In this document: positions 7,595-16,552 of the stretch, in pieces | Layout of the letters: every line of letters begins with the position of its first letter | How positions within the stretch are numbered: the stretch's first letter is position 1 | From: Streptomyces sp. Ru62 | Lineage (GTDB): Bacteria > Actinomycetota > Actinomycetes > Streptomycetales > Streptomycetaceae | NCBI RefSeq assembly: GCF_002920615.1 | Contig: NZ_PQSU01000004.1 | Location: 124,001 to 188,000 of the forward strand | Direction of reading: 5' to 3' | Length of the DNA: 64,000 nt | Program-made: the position numbers and the translations under genes | The notes under the pieces: generated by a model | The model's database searches: none | What the model was told of the DNA's origin: nothing | What the model saw: the letters and a program-made list of their open reading frames with translations, nothing else

Positions 7595-9297
7595 CCCCGG
7601 TCCCCTCCTCTGTCACTCCTGTCGAACGTTCCGGTGTGCGTGGGGGGTACGACTCTTTGTGCGCTCTTGTCCAGATGTTGACGCTCGTGTCGCGCGGCCG
7701 GCCGGTGGCACAGGTCGAGCGCGAGGGCCGCCGTCCAGCCGAAGCCGGGGGCCCCGCAGGGCGCGCCGGTGTACGGGTCGACGTACTCCGCGAAGTCGGT
7801 GGCGCCGGCGAGGTCCAGCACCGCCTGGCGCAGGGCCCCGGCCGCCGCCGTCTCGCCGTGCGCGCGCAGCCCGCGCTCCAGCAGCCAGCTCGTGTTGAAC
7901 CAGGCGGGTCCGCGCCAGTAGCGGTGCGGGTCGAAGGCCTCTCCGAGGAGGTCGTAACTGGGCACGAGCCGGGTGCGGTCACCGACCGAGAAGTGCGGCC
8001 CGCGCAGAGTGCGGACGAGGGTGACGGCGATGTCGCGGGGGAGCCCGGGCAGGATCAACGGCACCAGACCGGAGACGGCGCGCTCGGGGAGGAGGCGGGA
8101 ACCGGGGGCACGCGGCCCGGCACCGGCATCGGAACGGGGGGTGCCGTGCTCGCGGACGGGGCTGGGCTCGCGGGTGCCGTGCTCGGGGGCGGGCCCGGCA
8201 CCGGAGGGTCCCCGCCGGGCATCGGAGGCACCGTGCCCGGCATCGAAGGCACCCCGCCCGGAGACGGCGTCCTCGTCCCGCAGGTCGCGGCACAGGAACA
8301 TCCCCGCCTCCGCGTCCCACAGCCGCTCCACCAGGGTCGCCGTCAGCCGCTGGGCGCGGGCCCGTCGGGCGGATCCGGTCGCGCCCAGTTCCTCGGCGAT
8401 CCGGGCGAGCGCGAGCTCGGAGGCGATGAGGAGGGCGTTGAACGCCGGGTCCTCCACGGCGAACTTCCCGCCCCCGTCGGCGTACCCGGCGTCCCGGTAG
8501 TCCGCGGCCAGCCGCACGTACCGCCCGTAGTCCAGATCCGTCGGCCGGTCCTCGGCCGCGCCGTGGTCGAGGTCGGCGCGGCGGAAGGAGCGGGCCGGGG
8601 CCGGGGTGATCCGGGCCAGCGGGGCGTCCCAGCAGGGGCTGTTGTCCATCCCCTGCTCCCAGGGGTGGACCACGGACACCAGCCCGGCGCCGCCCAGGTC
8701 CCGGCGGTGCAGCAGATACCGGTGCCAGGCGGCCAGCCGTGGGTGGAGGCGGGCCAGGAAGCCGCGGGCCCTGGACAGCTCCGGGTCGGCGCGGTGCACC
8801 AGCCAGGCCGCCAGCGCGTGCACCGGTGGCTGCACGATGCCGGAGGTCTGTAACGTGCGCGGGGCGCCCGCCGTGCGCCCGGCGGTGGAGGAGCGCCAGA
8901 AGTCGGGGCTCGGGAAGTACGCGTCGAGCGGTACGGAGGGGTTGAAGACGATGTGCGGGACGCGACCGTCGGCCCACTGGGCGGCGAAGAGCGTCTCCAG
9001 CTCCGTCTGGGCCCGCAGCGGCGAGACGTGCCGCAGCCCGATGGCGATGAACGCGGAGTCCCAGGACCACTGGTGCGGATACAGGTCGCGGGAGGGCACC
9101 GTCGACGCGCCGGTCCAGTTCGCCTCCAGCACCCGGGCGGCCCTCGTGCGCAGGGACGTCGTCGTGGCCGGGGTGGTGGCCGTGGCCGGTGGATCGTATG
9201 CCGTCTCGTACGGGGTGGAACGGGCAGTGAGCTGGGCGGTGCGATCCACTCGGGGCTCCCCGAAGACGTCCGGCCGACGCGGTTCCGCCCCGGCCAC
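7591..9297 (-). CDS. Trehalase-like (alpha/alpha)6 glycoside hydrolase
   Basis: About 568 aa. It is related to mannosylglycerate/trehalase-like glucosidases (GH63/GH37 group): LYPHQWSWDSAFIAIGLRH near the N-terminus, PHIVFNP, HPWEQGMDNSPCWD, YWRGPAWFNTSWLLERGL near the end. The acid/base residues are within WDS..D and the C-terminal GPAW segment. No signal peptide is visible. Residues encoded by roughly 8090-8270 form a Gly/Ala/Pro/Glu-rich stretch (GHGASDARRGPSGAG) that breaks the catalytic domain and looks like a repeat expansion. There is an in-frame TTA leucine codon at 8853-8851, so translation may need the bldA tRNA. The start is tentative: GTG at 9297 has no good Shine-Dalgarno, and a GTG near 9321 is possible. 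Confidence 0.82.
   Translation of the reverse strand: MAGAEPRRPDVFGEPRVDRTAQLTARSTPYETAYDPPATATTPATTTSLRTRAARVLEANWTGASTVPSRDLYPHQWSWDSAFIAIGLRHVSPLRAQTELETLFAAQWADGRVPHIVFNPSVPLDAYFPSPDFWRSSTAGRTAGAPRTLQTSGIVQPPVHALAAWLVHRADPELSRARGFLARLHPRLAAWHRYLLHRRDLGGAGLVSVVHPWEQGMDNSPCWDAPLARITPAPARSFRRADLDHGAAEDRPTDLDYGRYVRLAADYRDAGYADGGGKFAVEDPAFNALLIASELALARIAEELGATGSARRARAQRLTATLVERLWDAEAGMFLCRDLRDEDAVSGRGAFDAGHGASDARRGPSGAGPAPEHGTREPSPVREHGTPRSDAGAGPRAPGSRLLPERAVSGLVPLILPGLPRDIAVTLVRTLRGPHFSVGDRTRLVPSYDLLGEAFDPHRYWRGPAWFNTSWLLERGLRAHGETAAAGALRQAVLDLAGATDFAEYVDPYTGAPCGAPGFGWTAALALDLCHRPAARHERQHLDKSAQRVVPPTHTGTFDRSDRGGDRG
8095..8275. repeat. In-frame low-complexity repeat in the glycosidase gene
   Basis: Imperfect repeats built from GGCATCG, GGTGCCGTG and CCCGGCACCGG run through this interval and keep the reading frame open. 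They encode a Gly/Ala/Pro/Arg-rich insert in an otherwise well-conserved (alpha/alpha)6 domain. Confidence 0.55.
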
Positions 9298-9300
9298 CGT

Positions 9301-9360
9301 AGGGTTACGTCTATTTAACACGCAAAACTCAATATGTAATGCAAACTGGAGAAACACAAG
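9301..9360. promoter_or_regulatory. AT-rich divergent promoter/operator of the ROK-glycosidase pair
   Basis: The interval is strikingly AT-rich for this genome (TATTTAACACGCAAAACTC, then ATATGTAATGCAAAC). It contains a direct repeat GCAAAAC/GCAAACT about 21 bases apart. It separates the ROK regulator from the glycosidase operon. The expected role is both promoters plus the ROK operator, but no symmetric box can be assigned with confidence. Confidence 0.5.
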
Positions 9361-9363
9361 GGG

Positions 9364-10590
9364 GTGCGCATGACCGGGCGTCCGGGAAGGACCGGCAAGA
9401 GCGGAAGCCAGGCGGGTGCCGGCGATCTGCTCGAACTCGTGCGCAGCGGACGGGCCGTGACGCGCGGCGCGCTCCAGCAGGCGACCGGACTGTCCCGGGC
9501 CACCGTCGGCCAGCGCCTGGACCGGCTGTTCCGGGCGGGCTGGCTGCGTGAGGGCGCCGGCGGCCGGGTCGACTCGCCGCTCGGCGGACGCCCCTCCATC
9601 ACCCTGGAGTTCGACGACTCCCACGCGGTGGTCCTCGCCGCCGACCTGGACACCCGGCACGCCCGCGCGGCCGTCCTCACCCTGACCGGCGAGATCCTCG
9701 CCGAGCAGGCCGGCGCGCTGATGGTCGAGGACGGCCCCGACGCCGTCCTGGGCGAGCTCGGCCACTGGTTCGCCGACCTGCTGACCAAGGCGGGGCACCA
9801 CGCCGGGGAGGTGTGCGGGATCGGGCTGGCGGTGCCGGGCCCGGTGGACAGCGAGACCGGCCGGGTGGTCCAGCCGCCGATCATGCCGGGCTGGGACGGC
9901 TACGACATACGTGGGCGCCTCTCCCGCGCCCTCACCGACCACTCCGGGGCCCCGGCGGTCCCCGTCCTGGTCGACAACGACGCCAACCTCATGGCGTACG
10001 GCGAACAGCGCACCGGACACCCCGACTGCAGGGCCTTCGTCCTGGTCAAGGTCTCCACGGGCATCGGGGCCGGGGTGGTCGTGGACGGCTCGGTCTACCG
10101 GGGCGTCGACGGCGGCGCGGGCGACATCGGGCACATCCGGGTCGGCGCCGACGCGCTGTGCCGGTGCGGCTCGTACGGCTGTCTCGCGGCGGTCGCGAGC
10201 GGCGGTGCCGTGGCCCGCCGGCTGGCCGCGTCCGGGGTGCCGGCCGCCTCCGGTTCGGACGTGCGGGAGCTGCTGGCCGCCGGGCACCCCGAGGCCGCCG
10301 CGCTGGCCCGGGAGGCCGGGCGGCAGGTCGGGGACGTGCTGGCGACGGTCGTGACCCTGCTCAACCCGGGCGTGTTGATGATCGCGGGCGACCTGGCCGG
10401 AACGCCCTTCCTGACCGGCGTGCGCGAGCTGCTCTACCAGCGGGCGCTGCCCCGCTCCACGGCCCACCTGGACGTCGTCACCTCGCGGCTCGGCGACCGG
10501 GCCGGGCTGATCGGCGCCGGCGCGCTGGTGGTGGAGCACCTGTACGCGCCGGACCGGGCGGAGCAGCGGCTGTCGGAGATGGGTGTGTGA
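9364..10590 (+). CDS. ROK-family transcriptional repressor
   Basis: The 408-aa protein has an N-terminal winged helix-turn-helix (about 18-65: GDLLELVRSGRAVTRGALQQ, then TGLSRATVGQRLDRL) and a C-terminal ROK sugar-kinase-like domain. IGLAVPGPVD, PVLVDNDANLMAYGE and the zinc-type motif CRCGSYGCL mark the ROK fold; VLVDNDAN carries the sugar-contacting Asp. It is divergent from the two-gene glycosidase operon, so control of those enzymes by a sugar or sugar phosphate is likely. GTG at 9364 and ATG at 9370 are both possible; the AAGGGGG just upstream favours the ATG. Confidence 0.92.
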   Translation: MRMTGRPGRTGKSGSQAGAGDLLELVRSGRAVTRGALQQATGLSRATVGQRLDRLFRAGWLREGAGGRVDSPLGGRPSITLEFDDSHAVVLAADLDTRHARAAVLTLTGEILAEQAGALMVEDGPDAVLGELGHWFADLLTKAGHHAGEVCGIGLAVPGPVDSETGRVVQPPIMPGWDGYDIRGRLSRALTDHSGAPAVPVLVDNDANLMAYGEQRTGHPDCRAFVLVKVSTGIGAGVVVDGSVYRGVDGGAGDIGHIRVGADALCRCGSYGCLAAVASGGAVARRLAASGVPAASGSDVRELLAAGHPEAAALAREAGRQVGDVLATVVTLLNPGVLMIAGDLAGTPFLTGVRELLYQRALPRSTAHLDVVTSRLGDRAGLIGAGALVVEHLYAPDRAEQRLSEMGV

Positions 10591-10698
10591 CGGCGGTGTT
10601 TCCGCCGCGGACGGGCGTCCGCCGAGCGGTCCGCATGGTGAAACGGAGCGGTCTGTGGCAGCGTGATTCTCGCCACCCTTGATAAGGGTTGCGCTCAG

Positions 10699-10799
10699 AT
10701 GAGCGGATCAAGCACGGCTGCACTTCCTCAAGGGGTGGCACTCGGTGCCACCCCTTGATCGTTCATCGATCGAAATCAGCCGTGCCGAGACCCGCTCAT
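10699..10799. terminator. Nested triple inverted repeat between ROK gene and ppdK
   Basis: Three stems nest exactly. The outer 8-bp stem is ATGAGCGG (10699-10706) with CCGCTCAT (10792-10799). The middle 9-bp stem is GCACGGCTG (10712-10720) with CAGCCGTGC (10777-10785). The inner 14-bp stem is TCAAGGGGTGGCAC (10728-10741) with its complement (10745-10758) around a TCG loop. The inner stem alone is a strong terminator for the ROK gene; the outer arms suggest a larger folded RNA or a small palindromic element. Confidence 0.7.
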
Positions 10800-11008
10800 G
10801 TGAGCAGAAAACCGCACCTGTGGGCGCTGCTGTCTTCAAGAAGTGAAAACATACGGCTGGCTTCGCTTGCCAAGCCTTGACTTTCGATCCGCTGGCGGAC
10901 GAGTGGTTACAGGCGCATGACGCGCAAGTGGACGTACCCAGGCACCTTCGATCTGGGTATGTTCCTCGCCATCAGGGCAGCCACCGTGGCCTCAAGGAGT
11001 CGAGACCC
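10800..11008 (+). promoter_or_regulatory. ppdK leader and promoter region
   Basis: This gene-free stretch holds an imperfect hairpin GGCTGGC/GCCAAGCC (10855-10876), a TTGACT element (10877-10882) and a TATGTT element near 10958 that could be a -10 box. AAGGAG at 10994-10999 is the ribosome-binding site for ppdK. The open frame upstream of 11009 has no good start and I treat it as leader. Confidence 0.4.
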
Positions 11009-13729
11009 GTGTCGGAAAACAAAGAACCCCAGGCAGCGAAGTTCGTTTACGACTTCACCGAGGGCAACAAGGACCTGAAGGACCTGCTCGGCGGCAAGGG
11101 TGCCAATCTCGCCGAGATGACCAACCTGGGTCTCCCGGTCCCTCCCGGCTTCACGATCACCACGGAGGCCTGCAAGGTCTACCTGGAGAGCGGCGAGGAG
11201 CCCGCGGCACTCCGTGACGAGGTGAGTGCGCACCTCGACGCCCTCGAAGCCAAGATGGGCAAGAAGCTCGGCCAGGCCGACGACCCGCTGCTGGTCTCCG
11301 TCCGCTCCGGCGCCAAGTTCTCCATGCCCGGCATGATGGACACGGTCCTGAACATCGGTCTGTCGGACAAGTCGGTCCAGGGTCTGGCGGCCCAGGCCGG
11401 CGACGAGCGGTTCGCCTGGGACTCCTACCGCCGCCTCATCCAGATGTTCGGCAAGACCGTCCTCGGCGTCGACGGCGACCTCTTCGAGGAGGCCCTGGAC
11501 AAGGCGAAGGCGGCCAAGAAGGTCGCGGTCGACACCGACCTGGAGGCCGCGGACCTGAAGAAGCTGGTCACCACCTTCAAGAAGATCGTCAAGAAGGAGG
11601 CCGGCCGGGACTTCCCGCAGGACCCGCGCGAGCAGATGGACCTCGCCATCAAGGCGGTCTTCGACTCCTGGAACGGCGACCGCGCCAAGCTGTACCGCCG
11701 CCAGGAGCGCATCCCGCACGACCTGGGCACGGCCGTCAACGTCTGCTCCATGGTCTTCGGCAACCTGGGCCCCGACTCCGGCACCGGCGTCGCCTTCACC
11801 CGCGACCCCGCCTCCGGCCACCAGGGTGTCTACGGCGACTACCTGCAGAACGCCCAGGGCGAGGACGTGGTCGCGGGCATCCGCAACACCGTGCCGCTCG
11901 CCGAGCTGGAGCAGATCGACAAGAAGTCGTACGACCAGCTCATGCAGATCATGGAGACCCTGGAGAACCACTACAAGGATCTCTGCGACATCGAGTTCAC
12001 CATCGAGCGCGGCCAGCTCTGGATGCTCCAGACGCGCGTCGGCAAGCGCACGGCGGGCGCGGCCTTCCGCATCGCCACCCAGCTCGTGGACCAGGGCCTC
12101 ATCGACGAGACGGAGGCGCTCCAGCGCGTCACCGGCGCCCAGCTCGCCCAGCTGATGTTCCCGCGCTTCGACGAGCAGGCGAAGGTCGAGCAGGTCGCAC
12201 GCGGCATCGCGGCCTCGCCGGGCGCGGCGGTCGGCAAGGCGGTCTTCGACTCGTACACGGCGGTGAAGTGGTCCCGCTCCGGCGAGAAGGTGATCCTGGT
12301 CCGCAGGGAGACCAACCCGGACGACCTGGACGGCATGATCGCGGCCGAGGGCATCCTCACCTCCCGCGGCGGCAAGACCTCCCACGCGGCCGTGGTCGCC
12401 CGCGGCATGGGCAAGACCTGCGTCTGCGGCGCGGAGGAGCTGGAGGTCGACACCAAGCGCCGCCGTATGACGGTCCCCGGCGGACACGTCGTGGAGGAGG
12501 GCGACCTGATCTCCATCGACGGCTCGACCGGCAAGGTCTACCTGGGCGAGGTCCCGGTCGTCCCCTCGCCCGTCGTGGAGTACTTCGAGGGCCGCATGCA
12601 CCCGGGCGCCGACGACGCCGACGAGCTGGTCGAGGCGGTCCACCGCATGATGGCCTTCGCCGACCGCAAGCGCCGCCTGCGGGTGCGCGCCAACGCGGAC
12701 AACGCCGAGGACGCGCTGCGCGCGCGTCGCTTCGGCGCCCAGGGCATCGGCCTGTGCCGCACGGAGCACATGTTCCTCGGCGACCGCCGTGAGCTGGTCG
12801 AACGCCTCATCCTGGCCGACACGGAGGAGGAGCGCGAGGCGTCCCTGAAGGCCCTGCTGCCCCTGCAGAAGAAGGACTTCGTCGAACTCTTCGAGGCGAT
12901 GGACGGCCTTCCGGTGACGATCCGTCTCCTGGACCCGCCGCTGCACGAGTTCCTCCCGGACATCACGGAACTCTCCGTCCGCGTGGCCCTGGCGGAGTCC
13001 CGCCAGGAACCGCACGAGAACGAGCTGCGCCTGCTCCAGGCCGTGCACCGGCTGCACGAGCAGAACCCGATGCTGGGCCTGCGCGGCGTACGCCTGGGCC
13101 TGGTCATCCCCGGCCTGTTCACCATGCAGGTCCGCGCCATCGCGGAAGCGGCGGCCGAGCGCAAGACGGCCAAGGGCGACCCCCGCGCGGAGATCATGAT
13201 CCCGCTCGTCGGTACGGTCCAGGAGCTGGAGATCGTCCGCGAGGAGGCGGACCAGGTCGTCGCCGAGGTCGAGGCGGCGACGGGTACGAAGCTGAAGCTG
13301 GCGATCGGCACGATGATCGAGCTGCCGCGCGCCGCCCTCACGGCGGGCCAGATCGCGGAGGCCGCGGAGTTCTTCTCCTTCGGCACGAACGACCTGACGC
13401 AGACGGTGTGGGGCTTCAGCCGGGACGACGTGGAGGCCTCGTTCTTCACGGCGTACCTGGAGAAGGGCATCTTCGGCGTCAGCCCGTTCGAGACGATCGA
13501 CAAGGACGGCGTCGGCTCGCTGGTGAAGGCGGCGGCCGAAGCGGGCCGTCGCACCCGCCCCGACCTCAAGCTCGGCGTCTGCGGCGAGCACGGCGGTGAC
13601 CCGGAGTCGGTCCACTTCTTCCACGAGGCCGGCCTGGACTACGTCTCCTGCTCCCCGTTCCGCATCCCGGTCGCCCGCCTGGAGGCGGGCCGCGCGGCCA
13701 CCCAGTCGGCGGGCAGCGACCACCGCTGA
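11009..13729 (+). CDS. ppdK: Pyruvate, phosphate dikinase
   Basis: The 906-aa enzyme interconverts pyruvate, ATP and phosphate with phosphoenolpyruvate, AMP and diphosphate, feeding gluconeogenesis. Domain order is as expected: N-terminal ATP-grasp region (KDLLGGKGANLAEM, SVRSGAKFSMPGMMDT), the swivelling phosphohistidine domain with LTSRGGKTSHAAVVARGMGK (catalytic His near residue 460), and a C-terminal PEP/pyruvate TIM barrel ending with GVCGEHGGDP (catalytic Cys near 857). GTG at 11009 is chosen because AAGGAG lies nine bases upstream and the protein then begins exactly where the family begins. It is a single-gene unit followed by two hairpins. Confidence 0.97.
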   Translation: MSENKEPQAAKFVYDFTEGNKDLKDLLGGKGANLAEMTNLGLPVPPGFTITTEACKVYLESGEEPAALRDEVSAHLDALEAKMGKKLGQADDPLLVSVRSGAKFSMPGMMDTVLNIGLSDKSVQGLAAQAGDERFAWDSYRRLIQMFGKTVLGVDGDLFEEALDKAKAAKKVAVDTDLEAADLKKLVTTFKKIVKKEAGRDFPQDPREQMDLAIKAVFDSWNGDRAKLYRRQERIPHDLGTAVNVCSMVFGNLGPDSGTGVAFTRDPASGHQGVYGDYLQNAQGEDVVAGIRNTVPLAELEQIDKKSYDQLMQIMETLENHYKDLCDIEFTIERGQLWMLQTRVGKRTAGAAFRIATQLVDQGLIDETEALQRVTGAQLAQLMFPRFDEQAKVEQVARGIAASPGAAVGKAVFDSYTAVKWSRSGEKVILVRRETNPDDLDGMIAAEGILTSRGGKTSHAAVVARGMGKTCVCGAEELEVDTKRRRMTVPGGHVVEEGDLISIDGSTGKVYLGEVPVVPSPVVEYFEGRMHPGADDADELVEAVHRMMAFADRKRRLRVRANADNAEDALRARRFGAQGIGLCRTEHMFLGDRRELVERLILADTEEEREASLKALLPLQKKDFVELFEAMDGLPVTIRLLDPPLHEFLPDITELSVRVALAESRQEPHENELRLLQAVHRLHEQNPMLGLRGVRLGLVIPGLFTMQVRAIAEAAAERKTAKGDPRAEIMIPLVGTVQELEIVREEADQVVAEVEAATGTKLKLAIGTMIELPRAALTAGQIAEAAEFFSFGTNDLTQTVWGFSRDDVEASFFTAYLEKGIFGVSPFETIDKDGVGSLVKAAAEAGRRTRPDLKLGVCGEHGGDPESVHFFHEAGLDYVSCSPFRIPVARLEAGRAATQSAGSDHR

Positions 13730-13741
13730 CCCACCCGGTCC

Positions 13742-13790
13742 CCGGAGCCGCCGACGGTCCCCGACCCTCACCGATCGCCGGCGGCTCCGG
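13742..13790. terminator. Terminator hairpin after ppdK
   Basis: CCGGAGCCGCC (13742-13752) pairs perfectly with GGCGGCTCCGG (13780-13790), an 11-bp stem starting 12 bases after the ppdK stop. Confidence 0.65.
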
Positions 13791-13802
13791 CGCACGAAAG
13801 AG

Positions 13803-13839
13803 GAGGGGCGACATCCCGGTGCGGGGGGTGTCGCCCCTC
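13803..13839. terminator. Second, bidirectional terminator hairpin
   Basis: GAGGGGCGACA (13803-13813) pairs perfectly with TGTCGCCCCTC (13829-13839). It sits between convergent ppdK and the minus-strand gene ending at 13857, so it can stop transcription from both sides. Confidence 0.65.
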
Positions 13840-13856
13840 TGCGCGGTGCGCCCGTG

Positions 13857-14237
13857 TCACCCGCTCTGCTCGACGGCCTCGAAGATGTCGGCGTCGGTCT
13901 CCCGCTGCCACTCGGGAAGGTCGCCCCAGCCGGCGACGTACCGGGGCTTCGGGTCATCGAAGTGCAGGTACATCTGAGCCGTCCAGCACACCGCGACGAA
14001 CTGCCCCTTCTGTTCGCGGCTCAGGCGAGCGGAGCGCCCCGCGCTGACGCGGACGAGTTCCCGGACCTGGCCGCACACGGCAGTGGCCGCCGCCCGCTCC
14101 CACTCGGGCGTCTCCTCCCGAGGCGTCACACAGATTGAGCACACCCGCTGTCGTGCCAGCCGGATCACCATCCGCCGACTCACCGAAGACCGTGTCCGAA
14201 TCGGCGTCTCGGACTCCTGCCGAGATTCGTCCGACAT
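13857..14237 (-). CDS. Hypothetical protein, 126 aa
   Basis: The protein has a hydrophilic, Arg/Ser-rich N-terminus, then LARQRVCSICVTPREETPEW, with CSIC as a possible half metal site, and a C-terminal part with FVAVCWTAQMYLHFDD and KPRYVAGWGDLPEWQ. No membrane helix or signal peptide is seen and I do not recognise a family. It is a single gene between ppdK (convergent) and a sugar ABC operon (divergent). ATG at 14237 is the first start; a downstream Met near residue 24 would drop the basic N-terminus. Confidence 0.55.
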   Translation of the reverse strand: MSDESRQESETPIRTRSSVSRRMVIRLARQRVCSICVTPREETPEWERAAATAVCGQVRELVRVSAGRSARLSREQKGQFVAVCWTAQMYLHFDDPKPRYVAGWGDLPEWQRETDADIFEAVEQSG

Positions 14238-14405
14238 GAGGCAGCCGTACGCGGAGTCCGGCTAGGAGCCGAAGGTTCCGGTCGGAAGGACGACGCCTCG
14301 GCCGGGTCCTCCCCGAAGAAACACACGGCCGCAACTCGCCTTACGTAATCGAGGCGCATGGTTGATCGTTGGGCCGTGCATCGGTGACGGACGTCAGGGG
14401 GCACG

Positions 14406-15653
14406 ATGACGATCAGGCGTAGGGATCTGCTGGCCGCGGGGGTGGGCGCCGGGACGCTCACGGCCTGTGGGGGCAACACCGGGCGGGGCGGCGGTGGTTC
14501 GGGGCCGGAGTTGGCGCAGTGGTACCACCAGTACGGGGAGCCCGGCACCGAGCGGGCCGTGCAGCGGTACGCCGCCGGCTTCAAGAAGGCGCGCGTGTCG
14601 GTGCAGTGGCGGCCGGGGAACTACGACCAGCAGACCGCCGCCGCGCTGCTCACCGACTCCGGCCCCGATGTCTTCGAGGTCAACGGGCCCACCCTCGACC
14701 AGATCCGCGGTGGGCAGGTGCTCGACCTCACCGAGCTGGTGGCGGAGGTGAAGGACGACTTCAATCCGGCCGTGCTCGCGCCGAAGACCCACGACGGCAG
14801 GGTCTACGGCATTCCGCAGGTCATCGACATGCAGATGCTCTACTACCGCAAGAGCCTGCTGAGCCACGCCGGTGTCGAGCCGCCCACCACCCTCGACGCC
14901 CTGGTGGAGGCCGCGCACCGGCTCACCAGCGGCAAGGTGAAAGGGCTCTTCCTCGGGAACGACGGGGGAGCGGGCGTGCTCGGGGGGACGCCCCTGTACG
15001 CGGCCGGATTCCAGCTCGTCGGCGACGACGGCCGGGTCGGCTTCGACGATCCCGCCGCCGCCCGCACCCTGGGCAAACTGCACCGGCTGTACGCCGACAA
15101 GTCCCTGCTCCTCGGCGCGCCCAGCGACTGGTCGGACCCGTCCGCCTTCGTACAGGGGCTGACCGCGATGCAGTGGACCGGGCTGTGGGCGCTGCCGCAG
15201 GTCCGCAAGGAGCTCGGTGACGACTTCGGGGTGCTGCCCTTCCCGCGCGACGGGAGTCAGGGGCGGCCTTCCGTGCCCGTCGGGGCGTACGGCGCCGCCG
15301 TCAGCGCCCGCAGCCGGCACAAGGTGCTCGCCAAGCAGTACGTGAAGTGGCTCTGGGTCGAACGCACCGACCTCCAGGAGGACTTCGCCCTGTCGTACGG
15401 GTTCCACATCCCCGCCCGGACCTCCCTCGCCGAGAAGGCCACCGCGCTCAAGGACGGTCCCGCCGCCGACGCCGTCCGCTTCACCACCGAGCACGGCTAC
15501 GCCCAGCCGCTGCTGTGGACCCCGGCGAGCCAGACCGCCTACCAGGACGCGCTCAGCCGGATCATCAAGGACGGGGCCGCTCCGGAACGGGAACTGCGGG
15601 CCGTCGTACGGAAGGTGTCGGCCGAACTCGACCGTGTGAAGAAGACGTCGTGA
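14406..15653 (+). CDS. Sugar ABC transporter substrate-binding lipoprotein
   Basis: The 415-aa protein is a family 1 extracellular solute-binding protein. The N-terminus has RRR, a short hydrophobic run and the lipobox LTAC with Cys21 as the acylated residue; the RRRD pattern suggests Tat export. The mature part has the usual DVFEVNGPTLDQ and MQMLYYRKSLL segments of maltose/oligosaccharide-binding proteins. It opens a three-gene operon with two permeases; the next GTG overlaps its stop. A TTACGTAA palindrome at 14341-14348 lies in the upstream region. No ATPase gene is present here, as is common in Streptomyces, where a shared MsiK-type ATPase serves many importers. Confidence 0.9.
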   Translation: MTIRRRDLLAAGVGAGTLTACGGNTGRGGGGSGPELAQWYHQYGEPGTERAVQRYAAGFKKARVSVQWRPGNYDQQTAAALLTDSGPDVFEVNGPTLDQIRGGQVLDLTELVAEVKDDFNPAVLAPKTHDGRVYGIPQVIDMQMLYYRKSLLSHAGVEPPTTLDALVEAAHRLTSGKVKGLFLGNDGGAGVLGGTPLYAAGFQLVGDDGRVGFDDPAAARTLGKLHRLYADKSLLLGAPSDWSDPSAFVQGLTAMQWTGLWALPQVRKELGDDFGVLPFPRDGSQGRPSVPVGAYGAAVSARSRHKVLAKQYVKWLWVERTDLQEDFALSYGFHIPARTSLAEKATALKDGPAADAVRFTTEHGYAQPLLWTPASQTAYQDALSRIIKDGAAPERELRAVVRKVSAELDRVKKTS

Positions 15654-16552
15654 GGCGGCGCGGGGCGCTCTGGTTCTGGGTGTTCGTCGGGCCGTTCGCG
15701 CTGGGGCTCGCGCTGTTCACGTACGTCCCGCTGCTGTGGAGCGTGGCGCTCAGCTTCTTCGACGCGCACAACACGGTCACGCCCACGCACTTCGTCGGAC
15801 TGGACAACTACACGGCCATGCTGCGGGACCGGGCCTTCGTGGACAGTCTGAAGACCTTCGTCGTCTTCACCGCCTTCATCGTGCCCGTCACCTACGTGTT
15901 CTCCCTGTCCCTCGCCCTCATGGTCAACCGCCTCAGGGCCGCCCGGGCCTTCTTCCGGTCCGTGTTCTTCCTGCCGGCCGCGTGCAGTTACGTCGTGGCC
16001 GCACTCGTCTGGAAGATGTCCCTCTTCAACGGGGTCCGGTTCGGGCTGGCCAACAGCGTGCTGGGGTGGTTCGGCGGCGATCCCGTCGCCTGGCTGTCCA
16101 CCACCGATCCGCCCTGGTACTGGCTGGTGATCGTCACCGTACGGCTGTGGCTCCAGGCCGGGTTCTACATGATCCTGTTCCTCGCCGGGCTCCAGCGGAT
16201 CGACCCGGCGCTGTACGAGGCGGCGGCCGTGGACGGGGCCCGGCCCGGCTGGACGGTGCTGCGGCACATCACCCTGCCCCAGCTGCGGGCCACCTCGGTC
16301 GCGGTGGTGCTGCTGCTCGTCGTGGGCGCCTTCCAGGCCTTCGACGAGTTCTACAACCTGCTGTCCGACGCCCGGGGCTATCCGCCGTACGCCCGGCCGC
16401 CGTTGGTCTACCTCTACTACACCGCCCTCGGACAGGGGCAGAACCTCGGGCTCGGCAGCGCGGGCGCGGTGATCCTCGCGCTGGTCATCGCCGTCGTCAC
16501 GGTGGGACAGGCGCGCTGGCTCCGGCTGGGGGGGACGGACGCCGATGGATGA
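15650..16552 (+). CDS. Sugar ABC transporter permease (MalF-like)
   Basis: The 300-aa protein has six predicted helices and the cytoplasmic EAA motif YEAAAVDGARPGWTVLRHI before PQL, which contacts the ATPase. WFWVFVGPFALGLALFTY and LWSVALSFFDAHN at the start are typical of MalF/UgpA-type permeases. GTG at 15650 overlaps the upstream stop (GTGA) and is chosen because the open frame upstream lies inside the binding-protein gene. It overlaps the next permease by eight bases. Confidence 0.93.
   Translation: MRRRGALWFWVFVGPFALGLALFTYVPLLWSVALSFFDAHNTVTPTHFVGLDNYTAMLRDRAFVDSLKTFVVFTAFIVPVTYVFSLSLALMVNRLRAARAFFRSVFFLPAACSYVVAALVWKMSLFNGVRFGLANSVLGWFGGDPVAWLSTTDPPWYWLVIVTVRLWLQAGFYMILFLAGLQRIDPALYEAAAVDGARPGWTVLRHITLPQLRATSVAVVLLLVVGAFQAFDEFYNLLSDARGYPPYARPPLVYLYYTALGQGQNLGLGSAGAVILALVIAVVTVGQARWLRLGGTDADG

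Noticed and set aside
10907..13957. A 1016-codon open frame on the minus strand opposite ppdK
   Set aside because: Pure shadow of a high-GC gene: protein is Leu/Arg/Ala/Asp-rich with no motif, while the plus strand encodes a full PPDK.
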